Below, one piece after another: positions 1-10,379 of a stretch of 64,000 bases of DNA (position 1 is its first letter; each line of letters starts with the position of its first letter). The position numbers were made by a program, and so were the translations under genes. The DNA is from Leptodontidium sp. MPI-SDFR-AT-0119 (taxonomy: Eukaryota > Ascomycota > Leotiomycetes > Helotiales > Leptodontidiaceae). The DNA lies in contig JAHLEZ010000024.1 of the NCBI GenBank assembly GCA_020726505.1, positions 186,001 to 250,000 of the forward strand, given 5' to 3'. A model generated the notes under the pieces. The model made no database searches and was not told where the DNA came from. It was given only the letters and a program-made list of their open reading frames with translations.

Positions 1-1377
1 CTAATAACGCTCGGAAGCTCTTCCCGCCAGGTCATAAGTCTGCCATACTGGTGGAGGAGATGGCGCGCAGAGATCTGGGGACCTAGTCGAGTATACATTA
101 TTGTGGTCACATCTCGAATGATCGCTGTTAATTTCGTTTTTTCTTGGTTTGTTGTTGCTAACAAGCCTGGCCAGGCAGGGCATTAATCATTGACATAGCG
201 ATAGAAGTACCATTTGGCACCATCTTGCTCGTTATTATTCCCATCAAAACTATCGTAGGACGCAAAGTTGATAGTTGGTGGTGCTTGGAAGGTCACCTGC
301 GCCCATTCACTGAGTTCATTAGTAAAGATAAAAGTGCGGAAGGGCGCATACTGACATGTTCAAATTTTGTACCCTACGCACGGTATTCTTCTAAACCTCC
401 GCAAATCCTTCGCTTTCTTGGCAGAGAAAACCTGATAGACTGTTTGTGGCTACCCTTAGGTAGGACGACGCGCGCAATGAGTTAGCACGAGCACAGTCTA
501 CCAAAAACATAACTGCAAATGCTTGTACGGTCGTAATCCTCTTGTCGCCGGGATCGATATTTGCACAGACTACATCACTGAACTCTCCGCCGAGCTGTTC
601 GAGGTCAGTCTCGTCTGCCTCTGCCGTAGAACTTAGATGGCATGCTATGGCACAAATTGCGTTGACGAGAATAGACGAGCAATAGTTGTCTAACTGTCGT
701 TTGTAGCTGTCGGCGAAACGGTCCTCGCTGAATAACGTATGTACTAGATGAACCTAGGCAAAGTACAGCTAGAATAGATGATCCAGAACTACTGTATCTG
801 AAGTCACGGATGTCCATCTGCTCGTTGAGGAGACGCCACTCATTTCGTGATCCGATCCCTCAAATGCAGAATGCCGAGACTCCCTAGGCGAAAGCGTCTC
901 AAACTCGTCCATTAGGGCTCGACCCAGCCATTCCACGACGCTCTGGTATGTCTCGCCATGCTTGAGCCACCCGAGAATATCGGGAACCTTCTCATCGGTG
1001 GAGAGGGCTTGTAGGATATATCTGGTCAAATGGTCCTTAACCCTAAGCTTCTTGATCTCCTTAACCAATTCCTCTTTCGCATGCTTAATATGAACCTCGT
1101 AGATGCACCCAAAGGTCTCCCTTCGCGTCACACATCTTTTGCATGGTTTTGAACTATCACACTGGAAGAGTTAGCGCAGATCCTCGAATTAGCATTATGC
1201 ACTGCGCGCAAATGTCAACGTCAGACCATACAGGAAAAAGCTAACCTTTGCTCTAGCCTTCTTACAGCCGAGACAAGCATTCTGTGTTACGGATCCTAGG
1301 GCCCTTCGGCGTTTGAAAGGCCGGGTACTGTTCTCTGCAGCTTCTTTCTCACAGTTCCGGCGTTGACCAGATCCCAT
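1..1377 (-). pseudogene. Zn2Cys6 transcription factor, RIP-type nonsense mutations, runs off left edge
   Basis: Exon 1 (1377-1246) begins with ATG and ends within the zinc cluster. A GT-AG intron (1245-1162) separates it from exon 2, which completes a perfect C-x2-C-x6-C-x5-C-x2-C-x8-C binuclear cluster followed by a basic linker. The same frame then reads through TAG codons at 769-771 and 754-756 into a stretch resembling the fungal-specific regulator middle domain (HTLFSEDRF, then LVNAICAIACHLSS). Further in-frame breaks are TAG at 391-393, at a conserved Trp position, and TAA at 183-185. A second intron probably lies near 320-365. Coding-like sequence continues to base 1, so the gene is incomplete in the window. 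All four stops can be explained by C->T or G->A transitions of the CpA/TpG type, which suggests RIP. Had the gene been intact it would be a nuclear DNA-binding activator; the target is unknown. Confidence 0.75.
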
Positions 1378-2142
1378 GGATTCAGACGGGGATTAATATA
1401 GATCGCTCGTCGAAGCGCTGTTATCTCTAAGTAAGGGACGAATTTTGCGAAACGACATAACTGGTGGGGGATGGTCTATGCCATACAAGAAATTCTTGGC
1501 GGATAGATATACACAACCTAGAGCTAAGTAGCATAAGTAACACGAAGTCTCCAGAGTATACCAGCGCGAACCATAGATTGCCAGGCGTCGGGGGCTAGCA
1601 CACAGTATTGCTCATGGCAGAACGCGCAAGGAAGGACGTCTTGGAAGACTCTATAGTTCACTTCACGTATGGCGGCGGAGGGGTAGTCTGGTGTAGGATT
1701 GGAATCAATCAGTGGTGCATGGCTGGGAAGGTGAGTTGCCCACAGTCGAGACGCAAGGATAAAATTACGGTCATGTGACTGACTAAATTGGCGCCGGATG
1801 CGACAGCCTCGGGCTGAAATATTTTTAACCTTGATCTGATTCTGCTTATTAACTTGAAACCTCATACATCAGGCAACAATACAGCAGATCCTTCCCAATT
1901 TTACCGTGCAAGAGAGTCATCCTCCATCGACCTCTACCATGGCAGTAAGTAAAGTCTCATGCACTACTCTCGTCTGCACATCCAACATATCGGTCGTGGT
2001 ACGGATTCTAGCCAGATTCTTTCAAGCCTTCCATCAACCATGTCATATATATACACCGGAGACGACAGACGCTGCGGCTTCCAAATGCAGGTGACGCGAG
2101 GACACCTATGGTTTTTGCCCGCCTCGGAAGATTCTTGATCAT
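1378..2142. other. Intergenic region with no recognised gene
   Basis: A 113-codon reading frame on the minus strand (1865-1524) contains the segment YRVFQDVLPCAFCHEQYC, which looks protein-like. It has no family I recognise, and no convincing splice partners were found. Otherwise nothing can be supported here. Confidence 0.4.
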
Positions 2143-2547
2143 TTATCCTTTAGAGATAGTCCAGCTAATTCTTGGTTGATCTTCTTCGGGCAGTTTTTTG
2201 TTGCCTGGAACGGCAATTCTCCATGTCTTCAGGTAGTATGTTTTTAGGAAGTGGATAAGTATGTTGCTAAAACGTATCAACATTGCCGTGTATCTCAAAC
2301 AAGCAATCACTCTACTTACTATCTCTGCGAACGACGGCTGCCATGATACATAGCCCCTGGACCTGTATGTAGTATATTGGCCATACTTGCAGATGATCAA
2401 GGCTACGTCGATACCATCAAATTCCCCCAATTCGAAGGCTTTCTTAACTAATGTGTCCTTCCTCCTATTTATTCCCTCATTCTGTCTCTTCCTTCTCCGC
2501 CGCTCGCCGTTGAATTTAGCGTTTGTAGTATCCATAAGAGTTTTCAC
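2143..2547 (-). CDS. Small MADS-box-like (SRF-type) protein, copy A
   Basis: The N-terminal segment carries a basic stretch (RRRRKRQ), then INRRKDTLVKKAFELGE and FDGIDVALIICKYGQY. This is the layout of the MADS-box DNA-binding and dimerisation core (basic helix, KKAxEL, DVALII). The start could be Met1 (2547) or Met5 (2535). A good donor (GTAAGT) follows codons for FAEI near 2322, so the tail encoded down to 2143 is probably partly intronic, with a second exon near 2200-2143. The family core is normally about 55-60 residues and is complete here. Two more copies lie at 23.8 and 25.8 kb. Canonical MADS proteins are nuclear regulators, but the function of these short variants is unknown. Function as a transcription factor is inferred from the fold signature only. 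Confidence 0.6.
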   Translation of the reverse strand: MKTLMDTTNAKFNGERRRRKRQNEGINRRKDTLVKKAFELGEFDGIDVALIICKYGQYTTYRSRGYVSWQPSFAEIVSRVIACLRYTAMLIRFSNILIHFLKTYYLKTWRIAVPGNKKLPEEDQPRISWTISKG

Positions 2548-2599
2548 GCTTAATGTTCAACGTCGTCAGCTGTGAAGGGTGTCATACTGGTGGCTACAA

Positions 2600-2830
2600 T
2601 TGCGAACTTATATTCCGGCATGGAGGAGCCTGAATTGGTCCTTTCAACACCAAAGCGACGAGGAGCCACATTTGAACCTACTGACCTCCAGATGACCCTT
2701 ATCATTTGGGGGTAAGACCCTCACTGTCTAGATGGTTATGCACCATCTAAGTGACTTCAAGCGGAGGGTTACCCTCATTGTCTAGATGGCTATGCGTCAT
2801 CTGAGTTGCACTCACCTTTAAGCGGAGGGT
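2600..2830. repeat. Upstream repeat shared with the MADS-like copy at 25.8 kb
   Basis: The region upstream of MADS-like copy A (starting ATGGAGGAGCCTGAAT near 2620) matches, in inverted orientation, 25440-25640 upstream of copy C. Shared blocks include GAGGAGCCACATTTGAACCT and a segment with TAGATGGTTATG. The AAGCGGAGGGT motif occurs twice here (around 2758 and 2818), giving a local imperfect direct repeat of roughly 60 bp. The two loci are therefore duplicated units that include promoter sequence, not just the coding core. Confidence 0.6.
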
Positions 2831-3048
2831 GTGGGTGGGATTACCGAGATCGCAACCATCAAAAACAAGAGGGGGATGATCCACTCACCCACTCGCGATT
2901 ATTCTTGTGGGCTCCCATATTACCGTAGAAGAGTCAGGGTTGGTTTGAGAAATGACGATAACCATCAAGAAGAAATACCCCGGAGGATGTTGATGGTTTT
3001 CATCTCCCCGACGCACTTCTCACATAACTTACTCTACTAAAATCATGT

Positions 3049-3269
3049 ACGGTACCGTACTCCTCACGGCACCGTGCCCTTGACAGTACTGTAGCACGTA
3101 CGGTGCCGTTCAACTTACGGTACCGTGCTCTTCACAGTACTGTAACACCCACGGTACCGTCCTCCATACGGTACTGTACTACTTACGGCACCGTCCCAAC
3201 CACGGCACCGTGCCTTTTACAGCACTGTAGGCGTTACAGCACCGTAAGATCAACGGCACCGTAAGATCC
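3049..3269. repeat. Tandem array: 13 palindromic decamers at exact 17-bp spacing
   Basis: Thirteen units start at 3049, 3066, 3083, 3100, 3117, 3134, 3151, 3168, 3185, 3202, 3219, 3236 and 3253. Each is a 10-bp near-palindrome with consensus ACRGYRCYGT (forms ACGGTACCGT, ACGGCACCGT, ACAGTACTGT) followed by a 7-bp spacer. Spacers are all different except the last two (AAGATCA, AAGATCC). Period is exactly 17 bp throughout. At positions 3 and 8 of the decamer, G is paired with C in eight units and A with T in three; only two units break the pairing. The period is not a multiple of three, so it is not a peptide repeat. The last spacer merges into the coding sequence of the adjacent deaminase-like gene. 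Confidence 0.9.
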
Positions 3270-4160
3270 AGCTGGCGTAGAGCCGGCCGTGGGTCCGGGG
3301 TACATAGAAGCCGCCGTGGAGGGAGAAGAATAGATTGCATAAGTAGCAAGCACTCTTGCTTGAGCAGATAAACCTTGGTCGCTGTCGGCTTGGATGAACC
3401 TCATAAAAGAAGAGGAGTTGTATCTCTGCGTGAACTTTCCAATGTGACATTGATAAAGAGGCAGGCATGGGGATCTGGAACGGCTCCACCTCAATGCTCT
3501 CAAAGAGCCGACAATCCCTGTGTCTTGCAGCGCAGTACCCTAAGGACAAGTTAGACAGCATGCTGTAGAAGAAACAAATAACTTACCGACACGCGAGCTT
3601 CCAAGGACAAGATTGCTTGAATCCCTTCTGAAATCTTGCCCATCCACCCAAGCGCCTCAAGCCAGTGCAGCAAATGACCCTGCAAAAACCCGTAGGCTTC
3701 CTCGCTATCAGAAGCCTGAGAGCCACTTTGTTGCAGATGCTATGGATAACAGACTCTGACGTGTACGAGCGTGGTTCTCGATCATGATGAGTATTCTGTC
3801 CACTCTTGGACCGTCAGCAGCTCCAGGACTCTGCGGATTGATCCTGCTGGGAAAGATAACAATTGGTTGAATTCTATTACTGTATGCAAACGTTTTGCGT
3901 TCAAGGTAAAGATTTATTAAACATTACTCCCAAAAGAGAAAAGACCCCATACAATGTGTCGAGCAGGTGGGTAGAGATGCTCTCTGAGTTCTTTCGAGAT
4001 GGTATCCCAATCATCATGACTGCTGAGTTGATGGTTTCTGACCAGGCTCGTAGCAACTAGTTCCAATATCCGGCACATGCCCACAATGTTCGGACGCGTT
4101 TCGTGAATGTGCTTGAGGAGTGACTTGAGGTACGCATAGTCGTAATCGGCAGTCGAGTAA
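3250..4160 (-). pseudogene. OTT_1508-type deaminase-like gene, 3' end cut by the repeat array
   Basis: The last exon (3562-3250) encodes KVHAEIQLLFFYEVHP, then ICSSKSACYLCNLF and FYVPRTHGRLYASW. The HAE and CxxC elements are the zinc-binding pattern of cytidine-deaminase-fold proteins, and the text resembles the fungal OTT_1508-like deaminase family. An upstream exon (about 3735-3587, donor GTAAG) encodes FLQGHLLHWLEALGWMGK. A further coding-like stretch (about 4160-3917) encodes KSLLKHIHETRPNIVGMCRI. Translation enters the 17-bp array directly after YASWIL and stops at 3250-3252, so the normal C-terminus is missing. It could still be expressed as a truncated protein. The family assignment is by motif memory, and the exon chain is only partly resolved. 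Confidence 0.55.
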
Positions 4161-4203
4161 CTAGATCACACCTCAGCACAAGTAATCATTTGATGATCCC
4201 CGA

Positions 4204-4747
4204 TTAGATCCATCCGCACATTCTCTTCTTGATCTCCAGCCCAACAAGCAGACCAACCCCGACGCCTAGACCAGGTACCAGACCGTCTTTCTTCTCATCG
4301 TAACCTTCTACCCAGATTTCCCATCGCCGGGCAAGCTGGAGGTCCTTTTTGAGCGCCGCCGGGGCTGCTAACAGAGTCTCTGGATCACCGTCTGGAAACA
4401 TGTGTTTCACGTGTTCTTTGTGGGCTTTATTGTTACCATTCTCACCACTTCCGCGAGCCTGCGTGCCGTTAATCCGCTGCTTGGTTGCTTGACGGTGAAA
4501 CTCATTATAGCCTTCGAGGGTTCGGTATTCTGCTACAAATCGACGCCACTGCTGGAGGTCATCATCCTTTTCTAACTTCCGCAAGATCAAATGATACTCG
4601 CGACGCTGAACATGGACTGGGCCGTTGATTGCGTTGGACCACTGGAAAGCCTCGCGCGATTGATCTGCGAAGAGGCCATGGACTTTTAATATCTCCCAAT
4701 ACTTGTCAAGAGTGTCATGGTGTCGATCAGGGGTTCTGTCCCGCCCG
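4204..4747 (-). pseudogene. Unknown protein gene, 5' part separated by hAT insertion
   Basis: The frame encodes about 180 residues: a helical charged region (KYWEILKVHGLFADQSREAF, then EWRxF-like text) and a hydrophobic C-terminus (LVPGLGVGVGLLVGLE) that could be a single membrane anchor. The hAT element is inserted at 4747/4748, with one target copy at 4740-4747. On the far side of the element (9073 onward, minus strand) the same frame stays open for about 25 codons and then meets TAA. The gene may therefore have started in a further exon, or it was already broken. I do not recognise the family. Confidence 0.45.
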
Positions 4748-7700
4748 TAGGCCTGGGAATTGAAGACTTTGAACACGAATTCTTCAACAACCTCTTGAAC
4801 TAAAGAGATACGAACTTTACCTAGTCTTCGAATTCAACGAAGAGCAAAATATGAGCCTTTATTCATGACTTCGTGAAGAGTTCGTGAACTCTCGGCCTAA
4901 TATAATGCCGACCGCAAAGATCGCGTATCGTAAAATTGGGGCTGCTCGTCATATCAATTACCCCGCCAAATCCTACTCTATCTTTGAATAACTCAATAAT
5001 TATAAGACAGAGTTACTAAATGTATTGGAGAGATATGTTTCTCTGTATATAAGGATTAATCGTAACCCCCCTTTAATATTTTTTGGATTAGTGGAAATCT
5101 TCAAGAAAGAAGATATAAAATATTCTGCTATGAGTCTGCGCTCCTACCCCGCTTTTCTCACGACACATACTTAATAACTTGACAACCCTTGATAAACAAT
5201 TGCACTAGATAGTAATAATTAGGTAATTCAGGTTTGGAGAAGTATTTATATTCATTTTCTCGCTAAACGATAAATTTGCGGTGTTGTAGTTAGCTTTGGT
5301 GGGTTTGAGTGAATAAGTGCTCAAGAAACTCGATTCTGTTCAGAGTTCCGATTGAATCTTAAGCATGCAAATTAGCTTCTATAAGTCCACCATTTGGAAT
5401 ATCTAATATATAGAGGTAGATCTCGCGATTGATGGCATTCTTAACTGTTTTCATTGAAATTAAAACGTTTGATCTAATTCATACTGATTCTGAGCATTTT
5501 TATTCTAGAGACTGTAGTCATTTCTCAAACCATGATTACCAAACCGTCTTTTTGCGCGATACATATACCAAAATGGACGTAAGAATCAGAATATGCAATC
5601 ACCGCGTAGTTATAAGAAAATAATCCCAAAAAGGCGTCTCTAAGATAGTAAAGTAAGGTATAAACAGTGGTGTTGACAGCCTTGGCACGGCGCGTCGTTT
5701 CGTTAAATATACGAGTTCCTCCCCAAATCCTTTATTCTTTTTACATATTTTTCATCGTCTCAATTAATAGATTTGAAAGTATTTTGCATCAAATCTATCC
5801 TTCTCTATTACTTCATCAATCCCTATCACTATATTACAGTATCTATTATTTATTGCGATATTCCATCGTGGCTTTACTTCAAACTGATGCTCGTCTCCCA
5901 AACACTTACCAAGTCAGCTCCTCTCCCCTCTCTTTTGTTATTACAACGCTCTAATTAATACGTATACTAAGGGACATAAATAGGATGAATCGCTATTGTT
6001 CTCATGTCAATCGAACTCCTTCTCAGAATTCCTTCTTTACTCCTCGTCCGCAGAGAGCGAATCGCATTTTTCACGACTATAACCACATGGACTCTCATGG
6101 TGTTGATTCACCTGCCACCCCAGCCACCCCAACCACCCCAGCGTCTGCTGCTAGTGCTGGGCTATCCAATGCTACTCCAGTAGACCTGGAGGGCGATACA
6201 ATCATATGTGAAGCCCCTCCAGGGCACGTGGACTGGGATTCGGAGGATGATGCCGACATGGAAGATATTCCTTCCCCGACCTTTAACAGCACTCCTATGA
6301 CAGAAACAGAGAAGGCAGAGGCTACCGAACGATGGACAATCCATAGGAATAAGCATGAGAAAAGAAAGAGACAGAAGAATAGCTACGTGAGTTGATTACT
6401 TCCATCCCAAAGTTTTCAAGAGTTACGAGGCATTCAAATTACTCGAGTATTTGATGACTTATCCATTTGCTAACTCGATCTTTTGCATCTAGGTATACTG
6501 CTACATGAAACGTACTGCGCTGAAAGGAAACCTTTACCCTGAGGTTAAGGGCGGTTTAAATATCCTTCAAGAATACCGCTGGAGCTGCCTCGAATGCTCG
6601 AAGAAGTCAAGCAAGCGTCTTAAACTATGGGATGTATACGAATCCAAGCGCCATGGCGCCACTTCGGGGATGATGAAGCATTTATCTACTCACCAAATCA
6701 CGGAAGGAACTCATGCTGCTCGACTTCGCGGATATAGTCAAGGAGAAGACAAGGAGTCCTATACTGAGAAGGAGGGATGGAGTGGCAAGACGAAAACACA
6801 AGCTCGATTAACAACGAAGGAAGCTACTCGCCGATGGGTGGTCAAGACTCGCCAACCCTTCAGTGTAGTTGGCACTGAGGAATTCCAAGAGATGTTCAAT
6901 GCGTATGGGGTACACTGTGCTTACAAGAATCGATATACACTGCGAAACCATATATACGATGACTTTGTTCTCAGACGAAATGCCCTTCGAATGGAATTAG
7001 AAGCGGATTGTATCAGTATTTCCTTCACCCTCGATATGTGGACGACACCAAATCGAACCCCCATCTTCGCTGTGATTGGCCATTGGATATCGAAGAATTT
7101 TGAAGAAAGAGAAGAGGTTCTGGAGTTCATTGAGGTCACTGGGTCACATACAGGAGAGGCACTTGCAGAGATCGTTTTGAAGCTTACCAAAGAACTTAAC
7201 CTTGGCCATAAGCTCTTTGCTATTACTGGCGACAACGCTGGCAACAACGGTACTCTCTGCGCAGCTCTATTCAAATGTTTAAAGAAGACCTACGACGATA
7301 AGGATAGTCCAATTGGCAAGCCTCGCATGCAATTCCACGGCAGATTTAGTTGGATCCGGTGTTTTGCACATGTGGTCGCTTTGGTTTGTAAGGATATCCT
7401 CACTCATTTCAAGGCTGGCACTGCCAAAGAGGCGAAGAAGCTTCTCGACAGCTGGGATAAGGAATTCAAGCATAACAATTACGAAATACCCTTGGATCCA
7501 AGTCGCAGTTCTATTGCCAAGATCAGACTTCTCAATTTGTGGATACTGCGTAGCTCTGAACGCGAGCAGGATTGGAAACTGATGCCGAAAACTGTCAAGC
7601 GCCGACCTATTTACGACGTTGATACACGGTGGAATTCGACATACGATATGGTCCAGCAGTTCCTTAATTTGCTGCCAGAATACACTGCTTTTGTAGAGTC

Positions 7701-9072
7701 CCACGATCAGGTTACATGCCTTCTTCCCTCTGAGCGCGAGATCGTAGCTTTGCGCCAACTGGCCTTCGTTTTGGTGCCATTCAAAGACATGACTTTGAAG
7801 GTATCAAAAGAAATGCCTTCCTTAGTTCGATCTCTTGAGCTTTACTGGGATTTGGACGATCTTCTTAAGCAGGTTGTGACAGGCGCTGGCGACTACTCTC
7901 AACTTGATCAATCACTTCGCGATGCTTTCAAAGCTGGCCAAAAGAAGTATATAGTCTACGACAAGAAACTGGAATCGAATTCGATGATATACGCCGCCCA
8001 TATCCTCGATCCTCGTTGCAAAGCGTCCATGATCAAGGATATGATGCCTGCGCAATTCGACCAGATTATCGACGACGTCAAGCACTACTTCAAGACCGAA
8101 TGGCCCGCTGTTGCTGGACAAGATGCACCGAATTTGGAACATGCCCCCCTAGAATTAGGTGCTGAACGCCCTTTTGGCATGTCAATTGCCCAATGGCGTG
8201 GGGTTCAAGCCAAAAGGGCACGAGAGGCGGAGTTTTTCGTTACACGGGCAATCTGCGAACTTGATCGTTGGATTGGAATGGATCCCGAAGAATGGATAGA
8301 AGCGTCTAGGTTCGATCCTCACTTTGTTCGCAACTGGTGGAAGGTTAACAGTTCTCTCTGGCCTCATCTCGCCGTCGCTGCAAGAACTCTACTGCCTTGC
8401 GCCGCAGCAGAGGTTGACGTTGAACGTTTATTCAGTGGTTGCCGCGACGAATACGGAATACGGCGACATGCTTTACACTCGAATACTGTTAGGATGTTGA
8501 CTCTACTGCGTAGCAACTATCAGTCGGAGGATAAACTCGATCAAGAACAGATTCAAGACGCAATGAAGCTTGATTTGACGTTTGGATCGTGTTTCAGTAC
8601 TCTCTTTCGTCCTGACAGAATTGATGACCACGTTCCAGGTATTTGCTCTCGGTTTATTCCATCTTTGTACCTTAATCTAACGAGAATTTGCAATAGACCC
8701 TGATATCTCTCCTTCTCCCCTTACACGAATACCATCTCTTTTTACGGGCCTCGATAACCCTGCGTCTATGGATCCAAATGCTATACTCCCGTCGCCAGAT
8801 GGTTTGATTGGAATTGTCTAGTTTTGAATGGAAACCTTTTCTATAAGTAGCGCATCAATTTGGAGAAGATATTAGGGCCAAAATACTACATTTCAAATGC
8901 AGAAACGGTGATTTTCACGAACTCTTCACGAACTTTTTGACTTCGCGAAATCAGGCCTCGAATTCGACGAATCAGAGGCCAGGGAGAACGAATTTACAAG
9001 CTAAATTTCGTGTTCAAACTCTTCAAATCTCTTCAAAAAATTCGCAAAATTCATCTTCATTTCACAGCCCTA
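4748..9072 (+). mobile_element. Complete hAT DNA transposon (4325 bp) with 8-bp TSD
   Basis: The left end reads TAGGCCTGGGAATTGAAGAC. The right end, reverse-complemented, reads TAGGGCTGTGAAATGAAGAT, giving imperfect terminal inverted repeats. Both ends are flanked by CCCGCCCG (4740-4747 and 9073-9080), the 8-bp target duplication expected of hAT elements. Subterminal regions (about 4750-4900 and 8900-9060) share many short GAACTCTTCACGAACT-type repeats in both orientations, typical transposase-binding clutter. The single gene inside is the hAT transposase. The 4900-5984 stretch is AT-rich, with no other supported gene. A related terminal remnant lies at 50980-51213. Confidence 0.92.
5985..8821 (+). 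CDS. hAT family transposase (890 aa, three exons)
   Basis: Exons are 5985-6386, 6493-8638 and 8697-8821, joined by canonical GTGAGT...TAG and GTATTT...TAG introns; the joined frame is open from ATG to TAG. The N-terminus is low-complexity and acidic (PATPATPTTPAS). A BED-type zinc finger follows (WSCLECSKK ... GMMKHLSTHQ). The RNase-H-like catalytic core shows LDMWTTPNRTP with the first Asp and ITGDNAGNN with the second. The C-terminal hAT dimerisation region is recognisable (AAAEVDVERLFSGCRDEYG, then RMLTLLRSNY). No stop or frameshift interrupts it, unlike most mobile genes here. It catalyses excision and reinsertion of the element and its relatives. The length is at the upper range for fungal hAT proteins. 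Confidence 0.9.
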
Positions 9073-9080
9073 CCCGCCCG

Positions 9081-9547
9081 TGCAGTGGCTTTTGAGGCTT
9101 TTGAGCCTCCTCTTGTATATAAACTCCGACGCCCTTTGCATCCTCTTAGGCCCTCTGTGTTTGTCTTATCAATACAATTAATACGTCTTATTGATTCCCC
9201 TGATAGAGTTCCGTCTCCCCTCCTTGCCCCTCCCAAATAATAATCTCGGACTGGTGTTTGCATTTCCCTAGTGTCCTTGTACAGGTATGAAAGATGGGTG
9301 AACTACTCATTGGCCACGAGATACGTAGGATAACAGACAGAAATACCAGGCGCTGGAATATTTAAGCAAAATATAAAATCAAACATAACAATGCAAGGCT
9401 ATTAAATCTACTGATCAACCAAAGAGTAAGTACAAAATTCGCTGACCCTAATTTATGCATTGTCTATTCTAACTCCAATCCCTTCCATTGACTTCCCCCT
9501 CAGTCGGACAAAAGCAATAGAGCACAGCCGTTTCTTTCTATCATGGC
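9081..9547. other. Intergenic, no supported gene
   Basis: This stretch lies between the hAT target copy and the DUF7770 gene. It holds the far-side flank of the gene interrupted by hAT (9073-9150, minus strand) and AT-rich spacer. I see no other coding or structural signal. Confidence 0.4.
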
Positions 9548-10087
9548 CTAGTAGTATGCTCCTGGCACCAAGGCATAGTTGGCGCCGCTTGGGTACTGAA
9601 TGAGGATAGCGTTTCTTGCCGCGTTTGCTTCCGATGCACTCGTAATATAATGTTGTGCCTCAAGCAGCGTAATTTGATCGCTGGTCCACTGCCTGCATCC
9701 TCGGCCCTGCGAGTCGAATTCGTAATTATGGCGACCCGAGTGAATGAAGAGCTCCAAAACTGATCCAACCGTTAAATTAACGCACACAGTGAGGGGAACA
9801 GCACACATCGCTGAGATCGGGAGGCAATTATTCAGGTGGGAGATGACTATGTTGGCTTTTGACCCATCGTGAAGTACAGTGCTGGGCACGCTGTAGGTTG
9901 GTGTACTATCAATGCAAACCGACTGATGGTCGGCAGTTTGAAGATACAGACACCAATGATTGCCCCCGTTTTCCAGCACGTCATGAGCCACGGCGTAGAT
10001 TTTCTGGACCTGCAATCCTCTGATTTTTGCCTCCCCACCAACGGGAATATAAATGACGGGTTGGAAGGCCGGCGGCGTATAATTCAT
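9548..10087 (-). CDS. DUF7770 family protein
   Basis: I take ATG at 10087 because the upstream codons in the open frame are unlike the family and cross into foldback-element sequence. The 179-aa product contains QKIYAVAHDVLENGGNHWCL, then NYEFDSQGRGCRQWT and a C-terminal YPSGANYALVPGAYY. This matches the pattern I associate with the fungal DUF7770 family: a conserved His-Trp strand, the GRGCRxW motif and the GAYY end. The molecular function is unknown; it is probably cytosolic, since no signal peptide or membrane segment is visible. The single exon is unbroken. The foldback element begins 290 bp upstream of the ATG and may have replaced part of the promoter. Confidence 0.75.
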   Translation of the reverse strand: MNYTPPAFQPVIYIPVGGEAKIRGLQVQKIYAVAHDVLENGGNHWCLYLQTADHQSVCIDSTPTYSVPSTVLHDGSKANIVISHLNNCLPISAMCAVPLTVCVNLTVGSVLELFIHSGRHNYEFDSQGRGCRQWTSDQITLLEAQHYITSASEANAARNAILIQYPSGANYALVPGAYY

Positions 10088-10379
10088 TTCGGTTGATCGA
10101 ATCGAAGTATTTCTACAGGTGTAAAGAACCGTAATAAAGTCGAGAGTTAAATTAGGATACTCAGAAGAAATTATGGTGTGCGGTGTTGATGAGTAGATGT
10201 GAGACTGTTGCCTAGAATTGCTGACGTTTTTAATGCTCTGATTGCCCTGAAACGAAGTGGAAGGGAAGACCAACCGGCGCCCGAGGACGGGGGCCTCAAA
10301 ATGCCGAGGTTTGCACCATCCCTTCGCCAAGCCTCGTGCTGCTTGGCTTCGTAAGGGTCCTTGCGGATTGGCTGCTGTA

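Noticed and set aside
225..485. Plus-strand 86-codon frame
   Set aside because: The minus strand here continues the Zn2Cys6 regulator with recognisable sequence, so the plus frame is a shadow.
3049..3269. CRISPR-like repeat/spacer look of the 17-bp array
   Set aside because: Repeats of 10 b and spacers of 7 b are far too short, no cas genes exist, and the organism is a fungus. Reported as a palindrome array instead.
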